A DNA stretch of 64,000 nucleotides from Oreocharis arfaki (lineage: Eukaryota; Chordata; Aves; Passeriformes; Paramythiidae), in assembly GCA_013398015.1 (NCBI GenBank), contig VZRR01012739.1, positions 1 to 64,000 on the forward strand, in the 5' to 3' direction. The notes beneath the pieces are model-generated. The model worked only from the letters and a program-made list of their open reading frames with translations, was not told the origin of the DNA and made no database searches. Position 1 is the first letter of the stretch, and every line of letters begins with the position of its first letter. The position numbers were made by a program, and so were the translations under genes. Below, piece by piece: positions 26,171-40,078 of this stretch.

Positions 26171-29100
26171 TTTCAGTCTCTCAAAACTTCACTACTCCTC
26201 TTTGGAGTCTCACACTATGTAGAGAATTTGAAGCTAATTTTATTTTATTTTAATAGGGAATTGAATTTTTTTGTTGCTTTTGCTTGTTTGTTTTTTGCAG
26301 AAAAGAACTGACATCAGTAAATGTGATTCCACCAGTTTGTATCCAGGTTATCTAAGCTTCAAATCCATGCCCATGAGCATAAAACAGGCATAGTGTTATT
26401 GTTTAAATCATGTTATTTTATTCAGTTAAAAAAAAATAATTATTTCTAGGAAAAACCTAACATAAAAAGAACTGTATTCCTGCACACCAGGAAAATAACT
26501 GGCAAGGAGAGAATTGCAGGCTGACATTTAAAGAACTTGTGTGACTTCGTAAAACAAATATAACAAAACTGATTTTTATAGAGACGCCAAATTGTCAAAA
26601 AAATAAATGGTTATAGTCAAATTCTGTTATGTCAGCATTTCCATTTTGTCTTTCTGGGTTTTGTAGGTCATCTGTAAAGGCTCACTCACCATTAAACTGA
26701 GTTTAGGCTCTTTGTCCCATGTAATGCAAAGGAATTGTCCTTGCTTCAGGCATTTTTAAGGCATCATGTCCTAGATATCACTTCAAGTTCAAAATGAATT
26801 CCAAGGAAGATCTGTTCTGTGGATTTGCAAAGCAAGAGATTATTGATTTATTCAGGTTTTTTTAGTAGGGGTTTAATCTCTTAAACTGTCAGTGCAGACC
26901 TAAATACATCTAGGACTGAAAAGTTACATTCATGGGCTTTTAAGAAGTGTTAGGCAGATTGAGTGTTGGATCTGCTTCTTGCCTTGGGATTGACTTCCTG
27001 ATGTAGAGTTGGAGGGGTTTTCCCTTGAGCAGCGTGCCAGCTGATTTCTGGCAGTTAAAGGATTGACAGATATGGGTCTTTTTGAGTTGGACTTGTGAGC
27101 ATTTCTGCTCTGGTATGCTGCCAAAATGGATTTTGCTCTCTCTCAGAACATTTGTTGAGTATAATCTGCCGAACAGGTAAATTTGGAGTATTCAAATCTT
27201 TCGGAAAGGGAATCATTTTCTTTTGTAGAACACAAACCTAGAAGTTAGAACTTGGTGGCTTCCAGCTCTTCATTTCTGTGACACAAACACAAGAGCCTAG
27301 AAATTCCAAAATCCGAGTTAGAGCTTTGGAGCTCCAGACTGGGAGATCTATCACCTGCAGACTTGGCAATGTTCAAAAAATATCAACCTCAGTAAGTTCC
27401 CAAGTGTTGGTCTCCTGACTACAAAGTCTTCTGAGCTGACAGGGAAATTCCCATCCTCCTCCCTGGGTGATTCAAATCCTAACTCTAGAGAAAGTGTGTT
27501 CCTCTTTATCCTAAAAGTTCCCAAAGTCTTTTCCAAGACTATCTCTAATTTCTACAAAACAAAAGGAAAATTACCTATATTCAGTAGTACTGGATAAGGC
27601 TGCAAGAAATGGGATTGGTGCTGATGGAAATATCTGTGCTGGCAATTGCAGCAAGTGAGCAGTATTATTAGGATAGTGGTAATATTTCATTTTTGGAAAA
27701 AGGTGATTTTTTAAAAGAAATATTTAGGTTAAATAGTTTTTCCACCTTCAGCTAGGTTTAATACCCTAAGATAATGAAAGTTCATTTAAAGTAATCTCTA
27801 AAGCAGATTGGTTGCCTTATATATTAACCACACCATACAGCTCCTCTGAATGTAACACAGTAGCTTCAGTTTTGTGCTCATATAAACTTTTACCTGGATA
27901 TTAAAAATTATTGTTATTATGTTTTTTTTTTTAATATGCATCGAAAAAGTCTCTAATCCGCAGCATTAGAGAAAAAAGGACAAGGAATGGGCATTTTTGC
28001 CACTATACTTTTGGCATCTTATACAAGTAAAACAGGTAATTTTTTTCACAATATATTTATTTATTACCTTTATCTCTAGTGTCTCAATATCTATGGCCAG
28101 CAGACCTCAAATGTGAAAAAAAAAAAAAACAAAACTGTTTTCTTCTCTGTCAGGAAGACAGAAACCTCAGAAAAATACCACATTCTTAGAATCACAGTTT
28201 TTGTCCCAAAGGCAGCAAACGCCTGTGACACCTCCTTCCACTCCGCTTGCCAGCTGGGCTCTGGAGAGCCAGGGAAGATGGGATTGACAGAGCCCCAGCT
28301 ATTTTCTGCATACAGTAGTTTGGTCCTTTAAAACCTGAGTTATGGGCAGCAGTTCTTTCTCCTGGAAAATCTCTCAGGGAAGGGGAACGTGTTCCAACAG
28401 CAACAGGAGCGTGAATTTATGGGCGGGATAAGAGGACCAAGAAGGATTCGTTAAGGTTTTATTATCAGAAGTGTCCGTGGGGAGGGAACCACCTCATTAG
28501 AATGCTCCTGAAATCTTGGCACGGGGGTGGGAAGTTCCATTCTTTATCCTCTTCTGGATGCCACGTTTCTGATTTGTCTCCCCTCTCCTGTCATTGCTCG
28601 GTTCAGGCTTGGCTCCTCCCAAACAGATCCAAAGCAGTGCCTTAGTCTGAGTAATACCTTACTCTGTAGTAGCATTCCACTAAAATACACCAGCTAGGGA
28701 GGAAAAAATACGTAGGGAGATTAATGCCAGAGTTTGTCCAAGAAAATGTCTAAACCACAGAGGAAGAATTAATGCAGCAGTATTTCCATTAATATTGAGG
28801 TCAATGTGCCAGTTCCACCGTCTACTCAGCATTTGGTCTCATTCTCTCCTAGACTTTACTTGCCCCAGCAAACTCTTTCACAGTGCCAAACCAAGGAGGG
28901 TTGCTGGTAATTTTCTCATCTACTCCTGTTCAGAGGCTGGAGGCCTTTTTATGGAATTACCCCTTCCTTTAGTCCTCTTCCAGAGGTAGCTGAGAGTGTT
29001 GTCTAAACAAATCTGAGATAAAGCCTGGGACAGAAGAGCACAGTGCTCCAATTCCTGGTAGAGCTGTAAGCGAGGAACTGAGTAATTGGTTAAAATAATT

Positions 29101-29870
29101 TGCTAGCTTCAGAATCATCAAAGAATTCTGATTGCAGTGGTGAGGAGAGCAACCAAGTCCATCTGGCTTTCAGAAGAGTGGAAAGTCTCCTTTTATGCCA
29201 AAGCTAGTCCATAAATGTCTGGCTCAGATCCCAGCTTTGTTGGCTCATTATAAGCACTTTTATTTGACCTTTTTATTAATGTCAGTGTTGTTCCGAGCAC
29301 ACACATGTCTTAGATTCTCAAACAGCAAGAAAATTAAAAGAGATGGTTTCATGAAAATTAAACATACATCAGGTATCACTGTCCTAAAGTCCTTGTCTGA
29401 AACCAGTGAGAAGTCACTTTGTGTGTCATATGTGGATTTTTTGACTTGGGTGCCAAACAGAAAATGAAAAGATAAAAAAATGGTTTTAGCCTTTTTAAAG
29501 TATTATAAGAAAAAACAGCATATGATGTAAATATAAAATCATACTTTGGGATTATTTATGCCTCTATTATAGCTAATTTAAACAGGAAGTTTTGTTGTTT
29601 CTGGTACTGCTATATCTGTCTTATGGCCTCTTACTTGACAATAACAAACCTCTTGTGTTTCTTGGAAATTGTTGTACATAAGGTTCTATGTCATAAAAAT
29701 AGGAAAATTAATTTAGTTTAAAAATTTAGAACTTTTAGGAATGTTTTGATGTTCACGAAGAGAAATTGAGCTATAAATATGAGTTTAGATGTATGTTAGA
29801 TGAGCAGGTCAATTCAGTTTGAAATTTCTTGACACCTGTGGGAGCCAAAATGAAATTCATTATGTTATGT
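26171..29870. other. Unique AT-rich noncoding DNA
   Basis: No repeat family, RNA gene or coding exon recognised. An A14 run lies near 28116. Short ORFs on both strands are without recognisable content. Confidence 0.5.
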
Positions 29871-30197
29871 TGTCATGGTTCAACCCCAGCCAGCAGCCCA
29901 GCCCCACACAGCCCCTCACTCACTCCCCCATCAGCAGGGTCAGGGAGAGANGTCACAGGGTGTGGGATATCCCTTTGGTCAGTTGGGGTCACCTGTCCTG
30001 GCTGTGTCCCCCTGCACCCCCAGCCTCCTCCCCAGGAGGACGAAAAGCAGGAAAGGACCTGGCTCTGAGTGAGCCCTGCTCAGCAACAACAAAAACATCT
30101 CTGTCTTATCAACCCTGTGCTCAGCACAACCCCAAAACACAGCCCCACACCAGCCACTGGGAAGAAAAATACCTCTACCCCAGCTGAAACCAGCACA
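29871..30197 (+). mobile_element. Solo LTR, avian ERVL-like family, internally shortened
   Basis: The left end TGTCATGGTTCAACCCCAGC and right end CCCCAGCTGAAACCAGCACA are the characteristic termini of a common avian endogenous-retrovirus LTR. Between them are the family's 'cactcactcccc', 'ggtcagttggggtcacctgtcctggctgtgtc' and 'agcaacaac...aaaacacagc' blocks in order; that family order is from memory. It is much shorter than typical copies because the A-rich middle part is missing. No internal retroviral genes flank it, so it is a solo LTR. One ambiguous base (N) lies at 29951. A clear target-site duplication is not evident. The same family appears in reverse at 47603-47735. Confidence 0.75.
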
Positions 30198-31260
30198 AGC
30201 GTGCATGGCGTAAAAGAACATTGTGACACATTCTATTTGTTTAATTTTTCATCCATAGGTCCAAGTCTAAAATACATGGGCAAACAAGAACTGGACCTCC
30301 GGCTTGGAAATTTTTTTTATTGCAGAACGGGGTGACTCAGGAATTTGTAGTGGATGGAATTCAAGCCATTTATCCGAATGTGGACCAAGCTGGTAGTGAT
30401 TGCAAGGCAGTGCTGGCTGCTGTGTGTGTGTGAGGGGCTGGGGGGCGTGCGGGCCTGGGCAGCGAGATGGGAACACCAAACCACTTATATTTAACGTAAA
30501 GTAACCTCACACAACCCCCTCCTGGCACTCTCAGCCCTAAGGCCAAACATAGAACGGGCACTGAGACAGAGCTAAACTTTCCACCCCGTGTAGTGGTGGC
30601 TTAAAGCACGCTTTTCAGCAGGGCGGGGAGCGAGAGCGCCGCTTTATTGCCGCCGGCCGTGCTGTACTGACTCTGTGGAAAAACTGAAGAGTGGAGCTTC
30701 CAGCAGTGCCAGCCTGGTACTCCTTATAAACCCTTCCACGTTCCACCATTGTGCTTGGATTCTGCTGGAAGGTGTGAGTCACCCCCATGGGCTTGCACCT
30801 CTACCATGGCTGACAGGGGTTCTCATCTGAGCACAGCTTTGCAATGCATTTCCCAGAGGTAGAGCTACATGCTGCTCAGGATGAGATGGCACTGTTCAGG
30901 GGAGGGGTTAAATCAGCGCTGGTTTATTCAGTGCCTTTTAATTTATCTGCTAAATGCCCAGATAAAGGGAGTTGTTTTGGGCTGAGGGCTGGAGAGAGGC
31001 CAGGCTGGAAGGCGCCCAGGACAGTGAGAAGAGCTGCTCACAGACCCCGGGCCTGGCCAGGAAGCCCCTGGGGCAAGGACAGGATTGGGTACAGGGACAC
31101 CGCTGCATTAAGAGTGCAGAAATTTGGCAGAAATAAAGCCCCTTGCTTTCCACCTCAGAAATCAAGGGGCTGGGTGCATGTGGGCTGAATTTCTGATAAT
31201 AACCAGCTTGGTTATGGGTCACGTGCAATAAGGTCCCAGAAGCACCAATCATGTGGGTTA
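30198..31260. other. GC-richer kilobase with a CpG-dense core
   Basis: Directly right of the LTR, composition becomes GC-rich. A core at about 30585-30665 packs roughly ten CpGs (for example GGCGGGGAGCGAGAGCGCCG and CGCCGGCCGT). A TATA-like TTATAAAC follows near 30724. This could be a small promoter-like or unmethylated element, or part of an unrecognised retro-element. An acceptor-like site at about 30257 leads into a short open frame ending at 30335. No gene is recognised. Confidence 0.25.
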
Positions 31261-33739
31261 CATCCTAATTTAGGTCTCATCCATGATCACAGTGTCACCA
31301 GCACTGTGTTTTACCAACCCAAACCCATAAGTCTGGTTGAATTCAGTAACTTTTACCGGCAGATTCACCAATAGTGCAGCAGGTTAAGATTTATATAGAT
31401 TTGTTTATTTAACATTTATTGACGCAACAGGGTTTAGATTCTGTTAGATTGCCACTGATAACTGGACTAGATCTGCAAAATCTGTGTGTAGCACTGTGTA
31501 CCAGCGTTCCTGGGTACTCCAACGGGGTTGGAGGCAGAAATCCTACCAGAGATGTTCCTGATTAGGAGAGGAGAGAGGAGCAAGCCTGTCAAGTCGTCTG
31601 CAAGACGGTCTAATTATCATCCTCTACCACTGTGGATTTCAAATGCCAGTTTGTCCTTTTGAGGGAAGTGGAAGTGAAGCTGGAGTCAAACACCCTGCTA
31701 CTGATGTCATGGTGGGGGCAGCCATTTTATATGTAATGAGAGATGTCAGAGTTACAGAGGGAGAGATTACTGAGGATGTGTGACTAGTGCAGGGATGTAA
31801 CAGAAACATGAGGCTTTAACATCCCTTCCACTTCTACCTGGCTGAGGCAGCAATAAGGGACATCCAGCTCCTCTTGATAACCTCTCACCCCTCAGCATGT
31901 CAGCATGCCCACACATCTCATGGCAGGTCCCACAGAAATCCTTTCACCGTGTCCCCCATTGTATCTCATGGCTTTAAGTCTCATTCCTGCAGAGAATCAC
32001 CAACATCACCCAGACCCACAGGGAAGGGCTGCTTCCAGATTGACCCTCAGCTCAGGAGTCCAAAACCTGGAGGCAGTCAGGGTCCTGTCAGAGCTCTGGG
32101 ACTCTTAGTGAAATAAACAACTTGGAGCACTCAAGTTTTCTTCTGGCCTTTTGTGTTTCGTAGATGCAAAGAGTTACAGGCAGTGAGATCATCTTGAAAG
32201 GACTTTAACTTTTTCAGATGTCCCCAGAGGGGAGCTCTGCTCCACAAACAACGCTGCTATACATGTCAGTTCAGGATGCAGAATGTACAAAAGCAGTTGT
32301 AATTCCTCATTTTGCTTTGGTCCTGGCCAGCGTAACCCACAGCATCTTGTGGTAAACAGCAACCTATGATTTACACCTTCAGTAACACAATTCTTGGGAC
32401 ATTTTAATGACGCAAATTCCCTTGGAACCCAGAGGTTCTGGGATATATAGTGCTCCAGTCAAAATCAGGATCCAAATGGGAAGAGCTTTGTTTTGTAGCT
32501 CAGAACTCAGTGATCCAGATGGAGGTAGTTAGGAAACAGCATTGCTGGGACTTTGCTCTGCATAATATATGCAGCTCAATGGCAACTTTTCAGGCAGACT
32601 GGCATAGATTTCCTCTTTCTTTTTTTTTTTTTCCTTTTCCTGTAATTTAGGGGTCTCTGGCCCAACACAGAGAACACAGATTGGTCAATCATGCTTACAG
32701 CAAAATATTTGGTTTTCTATTGACCATGACATCTACCTTCAAAATGGATTTTTTTTTTTTTTTTTACCAGAAGTGTCTCCAAAGTTGCCAAAGACCACTG
32801 CAAATTAAGACTGAAAGCCAGCTGACCTTATCTTCAGACACCAGCACCATGCTCTTTCTTCCATGGCCCTTTGAACTCCCCATATGCTTTCCTCTTCTTC
32901 CATAGGTTTTAGACAGAAGATACTTTTTTTTCCTGAATGAACCCAAAAGAATAATAAACTATTTCATTTAAATGTGTTACTGTGTTTCTAACACACACAG
33001 TTGCTTCTTTTTTTCTAACATTTGCATTGGTTTTCATAAAATAAACGTCAAAGGAGACTTTACATGACAAAGAAGAAGTAATGAAAGAGTTACACAATAT
33101 GGTAATGATAGTTAAGCCTCAAAGTACGCAAAGTTTAATTTGGCTTGGTATAGCACCCTAAAGCTCTGCTCCCTATTAAAATCTGCATTTTAGACAAGAA
33201 ATTGGACCATGTATCTTTCAATAACAGAGTGTCTGGTTAGAATTAGAGCCTGTCCTGGTTCTTGTCACACTGAAAATGTCACAGGATTAGTTTTCTGCGT
33301 GGAGAATTCCTCCTTCCAGCCCCAGTGTGATCTGTGTAGGATGACAGGATGCTGACTGGGGTTGTATGGCAGTGGCTGTGTATGCACGAGACAGGCAAGT
33401 GTACAGCCTGTGAGCAAATGGGAATGGACAATTGAAAAGTAAATTAAGTGCCATGGATTTGTGTCATGGCACACCCCGAGAGCAGAGTTCATCTCATCAT
33501 TTCAGGGCAGAGGTGAAGTAATAGCCCAGGAGAGGTAAAACTGATGAAAGCCCAAGTTTAGGATTCCGTAAAAATGTTTTGAGAGAATGTTTAAGATTTA
33601 AATTTCATAAGTGTGACACACATCACAATGTAATCAGAACAGCTTTTTGAGACTGTAGCACTAGCTACACTTTTTGAGTGTAGCAAGTGGCACCCATTCC
33701 TCTTGAGGCACCACAGAGAACACCAAGCTACTCAGTTTT
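31261..33739. other. Unique noncoding DNA
   Basis: No gene or mobile element recognised. T-rich runs lie near 32618 and 32748. Confidence 0.5.
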
Positions 33740-33835
33740 AGAATCACAGAATATCCTGAAGTGGAAGGGATCCACAAGGAGTCCAATTCCTGGCTCTGCA
33801 CAGAACAGCACCAAAAAAATATTCTCCTTGCCCTC
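33740..33835 (-). mobile_element. CR1 LINE 3' tip (antisense)
   Basis: AGAATCACAGAATATCCTGA then GTGGAAGGGATCCACAAGGA, 'gtccaattcctggctctgcacag' and 'ccttgccctctga' follow the antisense of a common avian CR1 3' end. The 3' tail lies at the left, so the element is on the minus strand. Only about 95 bp remain and no coding sequence is present. Confidence 0.85.
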
Positions 33836-36800
33836 TGATGAAAATACCTGTCTCTGACCACCTCAGACCTCACGGCCATGGCACATCTTGCCTCTTTCCA
33901 AATTTTCCCATGTTCCTCTCCCATCTGAGGGAGACATGGGAAGGGAAGGTGTCTTTCTCCTTCTTTCACTCATCCCTGGCAAGGATTTATAGGGAAGCTG
34001 TGGTGTTGAGTAATGAAGAGAAACAGATTTGTAATTTGGCTAGAAGGTGAAACAAATTTTTTGGGTCTGGAGGGGGACTTGGCTCCTTCTGCTGCACCTC
34101 TGTTCTGCCCATGCCCTACTGCCTCAGTGACTACTGAAGAGGAAAAAAGGCAGGTGATTCCTGCCAAAAACTCCCCACGTCTCTCCCTTGCCACTGTCCT
34201 GGTTGCTGAATCAGGAAATGCCAAACTAATCTCCAGGTCTGAGACTGGAACAGGAAAAGTGGTTTTTATCACTTAGTGGCCCAGGGCAGTAGGCCATGCC
34301 CTTCCCTGAGCTGTAACCCCATTTCAGCACAGCAAATATCCTCCTCACAGGGATATTTGGATATTTCCTATCAGGGAAAACACGGAAAAGAGCCCCTCTG
34401 CATTGCCAGACATCTGCATCACCTGGGACAGCTCACCCCTATTTCAAGTGAGACCAATAATCCTGAGCTTCATGTCTCTTTGGGACACAGCCACCTCCTT
34501 CAAGAGCTGGAGCTGGAATTTCCCTGGCAGAATAAACAGAATGCCAGAAGTCCCTGGCAGGACACTTAGAGGACAAGCCAAGGCAAGTGGAAGCATGGCT
34601 GAGCCATCCAAAAAGCTGGCATGAGTCTATTGTGGTGCATGGGGGATTGGGATGACCCTCACTCCTGCCAGGGAAGGATCCTTGAGATAACCAGTGGCCC
34701 TCTTTGGCTTCTTTCCCAATTAAATGTTTCCTTGATGTGCCTGAGTACAATTTACAACCTCAAATCATGTTTTTAACACCACAGAATTTTTGCTGCAGCA
34801 GACGTGGGTTGATCATAGCCATAATCCACTTCTGCCATTAAAACTCTAAAATTATGGTGAGGCTTCCAGACTCTTCGATACTTTTTTAGTATTTTTTTTC
34901 CTCACACACCTATTTTTACTCAGGATTTGATCCCTGAGGATCTTTGCTCATCTCAGGTATCTCAGTGAAAGTTACAAAGAGCTGTCAAATGTTTCCTGCT
35001 TTTGCTGCAAAAATTTAGGCTCAGACCCTGCATCATTTTCTAGAATGTCTTGAAATTGAATGTCTAGAAACCTGCAACCATAATAAGGCTTAGGCTCCCA
35101 AATTACATGAGGCTCCTAGGGAGTTTCCATTTTATTTCTAATAATTGCATCTTAATTTGTGTTGCTAAGTGAATTCTTTAACAGGGTAAATTTTTCTAGG
35201 CTCAGCTCATGGAGATGGCACAAGATTTTAACTCAGGGCTCTCCAAAACTGAACAAGGTCATAGTTCACATTATTTGTGTACTAATTTAGATCTACAGGT
35301 ATCAAGCTGTACAGACTGTTAAGTGCATAAAAACCTGTAATTGCCTTCAATTACTTGTTGCATGCACAGACTGACAAAACAGGCCAAATTATTTTTTATT
35401 CTTTAATAAACAGTGAGAAATGGACGCTTCTCATTCATTAAAGGAAGGAGAAAATGTGGCACATATATGTAAAATTCAAGGGAAAGAAAAAAGAAGTCGC
35501 CAAAACTCAGATAAAACTCCTCTGGGGCTACTTTCTTGGTTTGGATTTTTTTATAGATTTTTTTTTTTTTTTGCTTTTAATTAATTGTATGTCATATTAT
35601 CAAGGTTATCCCTGAAAAGTGAGTCATACAATAACATCTGATTTGTCTTGGGAAGGTGCGGCCTTCCTGTTGGAGCTGTGAACTTCCTACTGCTCAAACA
35701 AAAGGGAGTGGAGCATCCTGAGCCAAAAAGTGAGACAGGAAGGGTCTGCTGAGATAGAATGAAACCATAAATGGAAGATAACCTAGACCCTTAAAGAAGA
35801 GTTGGCATTATTATGCAGGCTTTTACAAAGAAATGTAAAGATTTTAATGAACTTCAGATCTGTTCAACATCGTTTTTTTATAAGCATTCACTCTTAAAAT
35901 GTTTGATGTACTTAATTCTAGTTGTAAATGATATCCAGTGCCATATTTATCTTTCTTAAATGTACATGAGACCAAAATATATCTCCTCCTATTGGAATTC
36001 AGATGTGAGTTTCTCCAAGGAGATATGAATCCATTATTTCATTCATGAAATGAGCACTTCATACATGATTTAAGGGTTGGATGAAGTAACCAAAACTAAT
36101 TTGTTTTACACAAAGTAAACAGTCTTTTTTTCTAAGTCTGCCTTTGTTTTTAGAGCTCTTCATAACCTGTTTTTCAAGCCTTTCTATTTTACAGCAGAAA
36201 AAGGAAACTATTCTACACTCTTTTGTTGAAGAAGGTTTCACTGCTCTAAAGTAAACAAAAAGCAACTCCAAACCATGACATCATTTTTTGCTGTATCTAA
36301 GAGTAATCAGTAAATAGTGTTCAGCCAATATTTGAAATAACACAGTCTGGCTGTCCTGTAGTAAAAATTGCAAATTTCGTAAGACATGAAAGTGTTCATT
36401 TCCCACCTTATCTGTGGACACACATTTCAGCCCAAGAGCTCCTTCCTTGCCAGGTAAACTTCAAACATGTCATTGCTTAGGGCCCTTTCTCCTTTCAGAA
36501 GAATGTGGATTGGGAAATGCTGAGAGAGAAAGATTAGTCAAGCAGAAAGTTCTGGGTTGGTTGAATGAATCCTCTTTCCCAGAACAAATTAAGAATATGG
36601 AAGAGATAAGTCTCTCTTTCCATATTTTCAGTGATAACAGACGTGTTCTTACATAACCTTGGAACCACGTGCACTGATCCATGCCCTTACATATTTACAG
36701 AGGGAACAGCTTACAACGTTGAAACCATAACAAAAAGGGAAGTGAAGTGTTTAAGACTGAATTTGTCCTTTTTGATGCCAAAATCCAGGGCTGTCCAGCT

Positions 36801-38067
36801 TGTAGTCCACAGGCTGGGCCTAACCACTGATACCCAGTGAAGCATAAACCCCTCTGGCTTCAGGAGGGCTGGGAGAGATGCAACCCTGGAGCTGTGTGTT
36901 GGACTGGGAGGTGGATTGGGCAGTGCCCACAGCAAATGCTGCTGCTGGATACGTGTGGCCCGGCAGGACACAAATGTGTGGTTTGGGTTTGAGTCACCCT
37001 CGGAGCTGGCTGGAGGCTGCTGAGGTATGGGTAAGGTCAGGAAGGGAGGATAACTCTTGGTAGACCTGGCAGGAAGGATAAAAATCAGTGCTGTAGAAAA
37101 GAAAGGGTTTGAAGATCAGGTTCTTCGCCCCTCACTCCTTTTCTTTGCTAATTGCTGCCACAGGACTTCCCTGCTAATTTCCTTTTACCTCATCTCTGGG
37201 CAGTGCAGCTCTGTCTGGCCAATGTGCCTTTAGGAGAGAAGGAAACAAGAAATGATGATGTTATCATTATGGGCCGGTTGGATCCCAGAAGATCTCTATT
37301 CCCCACTTCCTTTCTTTCACAATGGGCTTTGTGAGTAAAAAGCAGGAGCCTTTGGTGGCCCAAACTCCTTTTCCCGGGGCACAGGGGCTGTGGCAGCCAG
37401 GGAAGGGAATCCAAGAAACCACACAAAATGTCCTAAGTCCTATTTCTGATCTGCTGTGAAATATTTAACTGTTAAACTCTAAATAATGGCGTTATTACCT
37501 ATTTATCCATCACAAGTTGTGTTTGTTATATTGTGGAGTGAGAGGTGTTTGTATCATAGGGGCGATTAGAAATCCAGCTCTCCAATTCAACAGGAGTTGA
37601 GTTTGCCCAATTGTGCTTCAGGCCACTGAACAATATTTCCTCTAAATATTTGTTAATCACTAAATTATTCTGCTCTTTGAGACAGTAGAACCAGGGACAA
37701 AACAAAAGCTCTCTTGTTGCTGTACAGAAATTTCTATGGTTCCTACAGCACCTGCCTTCAAACTGATGGGGAAGGATTCAAAATGTTTACTAAAGAGCTG
37801 TGCAATCCATTCTGTGCAAATCCTTCTTAAGTGTCAAATATGCCAGCACAGAAATAACATTTTTTAACCTAAAGAAACGGAGGTCTGCAGGTGAGGAAAT
37901 TAGTTTGGAAGATGTGGATGAACGTTTTGATTGTTTTTCCTCGTTTGCTGCAATGCTCGGCCTGGCACAGGAACTTGAACAGACAGTTGGAAGCTGTTCC
38001 TGTTATTACCCTGAGCTGTGAAGTGGGAGATGGCTGAAGAGCAAGTTTATCTCTCCCTTTGCTCCAG
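33836..38067. other. Unique noncoding DNA
   Basis: No gene, RNA gene or mobile element recognised. Overlapping short ORFs in the GC-richer part at 33.8-34.8 kb have no recognisable content. Confidence 0.5.
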
Positions 38068-38193
38068 GATGACAGTGACCTCTGGCAGAAATGTGAGAGA
38101 GATGCATTTATCTCTTCATCAAGAAGTGCCAAAGTTCATGTGCTCGTGCCTGAGGGCCCGTCTTCAGTTTGGGTATCATCTGTCACGTAATTT
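38068..38193 (+). other. Candidate coding exon (weak)
   Basis: The acceptor tract TTATCTCTCCCTTTGCTCCAG precedes a frame that stays open for about 41 codons (DDSDLWQKCERDAF...VHVLVPEGPSS...) and ends in TAA, which would make it a 3'-terminal exon. A second frame is open over the same bases (38018-38227), which weakens the case. The peptide is not recognised. Confidence 0.12.
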
Positions 38194-39218
38194 ACAAACA
38201 CAGAAAACCAGACAGCCTCTGTCTTGAATAGATTAGGATTTTAAAGAGCTGGGACAAAAAGCAAGGAGAAGAAATATTGCATGTGGGCACAACAATAGCA
38301 ATTTTATTTTGGTCTTTCCTGGGGTGAGGGGGGAATGAAGAAATTGGGGGATGTGTGGGAGGGGTTAGAGCAAGTAATCAACCAGCATGAGGGAGATAAC
38401 ATCTAACAAAACCTGTACAAAATGCTAATGAAAACATTCTCCACATGTCTCTGCTTTGGCTGCTCCAACTTGAAACCCTGTCTGGCTCCACTGCAAAATT
38501 ACTGATCGGGGTTCTTAGAAGAGTATGAAGGAAAATCTGAATTTCAAAATGTTTCTTCCAGATAAGTCTTTTACAAACTCCATTTCAAAACTTTGAGGGC
38601 AGCCTGAGCCCAAGGTTCCGACAGATCTCATCAGCTCCTGATGTAAAGGCCCTCAAAATGGTGATCATAGCTGACTTCTCTGACATCAGCTCAGTTACAT
38701 CATGAGAGGAAGAAACACAGCACATGGAGGTGGATCTCAGACTGGTCTTTTATGGCCACTCAGCTTTTTGAGATGTGATCGTTTATTGAGGTACAAATAG
38801 TCTTCTTCCTTAAGGTATTGGGCTAAACCTTTGCTTCAGGCAGTGCAGCTCCCAGACTTCATGTTTAAAGCTGATGAAGTCAGCTTGTGAACACGTAGAT
38901 AGAAAAAAAAAGAAAAATGTAGTTTGATGAAGTCAGTGAAAAAATATTAATGATTTCGCATGCAGAGTTTGCAAGATTGGAGTGTGGGGAGGCAGAAATC
39001 TTTGGCAGACACTTAATGCTCAGGTGGTTTGGTGCTACAGTATCATTATTTCCAGTTATGTCAGCAAAACGTGATGGAGAATCACTGCAACACTTCTGCT
39101 AGAATCAGAGCCTGTTAGAAGTTTGAAAATAGAGAAGGATTCTGAAATGCCTAGCTCTTGATAAACACAGATGTCATTGTTCAGTTAAGAATCTACAGGT
39201 TACACTGGAATTTTATGT
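38194..39218. other. Unique noncoding DNA
   Basis: Nothing recognised beyond short ORFs and A/T runs. Confidence 0.5.
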
Positions 39219-39251
39219 AAAAAAAAAAAAGAAAAAGAAAAAAAAAAAAAA
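39219..39251. repeat. A-rich tract
   Basis: Thirty-three bases of A interrupted by two Gs (A12 G A5 G A14). No retroposed body is recognised to its left, so it is listed as a simple repeat; a decayed retroposon tail is possible. Confidence 0.9.
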
Positions 39252-40078
39252 GAGTTGCTAGGTTAGTTGTGACCCCAGTTGTGAACTTTGTTGTCACAAA
39301 AATCCAACTTGTGTAAATAGACGTTGTCATTTTTCTACGATGGCAGTACATGATAACAGGTCGTTCTGTTTAGACACCTTGCTGCCTCTGCACGTCTTCA
39401 GTGAGTTCATTTCTCTTTGGATTGTCTATCCCAGCTTCTCCTGCTCCCTTTCCTGTAGGTAAAACAGAGTTAGTGTTTATTATTAGCAGGTTGTTAATGA
39501 AGGATGGTCTGGAGGCTGTGGTGGAGGCTGAGGCTGCCAGGGTGTTACAAGTGGAGAGCAGAGCCCACCCACCCTTGAGGGTACCTGTATCAAACACCTG
39601 TAGCCCTGGAGATGGAAAATGTAGGATTGTAATGCTGTGGAGGCTTTACACAGGTTCAGTGCCCGAAAAGTGGTGACAAAGAATTTGGAAAAGCAGCTAA
39701 ATAGCAGCTACAAGAATTTGATGTCCTTGCATTGCCTGTGTTTTCTTCCCTACAAATCAGAAGGCTGTAGAGGAGCAATGGAAAAGAGCAGGTTTCCCTT
39801 CTCCTCCCCCTGCTTGCTGAGGTTCAGCATCAGGCTTTCTCTCCCCACCAAAATCACCATGTGGTAAAGAGCTTGCTGCAGAGACACTGCCCTTTTCTTC
39901 TTGTGGAAAAAAGGAGCTCCTGTTTTATGGTGGCCTGGAGGCTGCAGAGCCGCCTGCTGCCAGCCCTGCTCCTCTAATGCTTTCAGCAATCAGCCTGGCT
40001 CCGCTGAGAGGCACAGTGGCCGAGCTCTGCTTCCCCTCTGTTTAACTCTGCAGCTCCTCTCCGCCTCTCCTTACAAAC
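39252..40078. other. Noncoding DNA, no supported gene
   Basis: Several overlapping open frames on both strands and a moderate GC rise, but no frame has a recognisable domain or conserved splice context. Confidence 0.45.
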
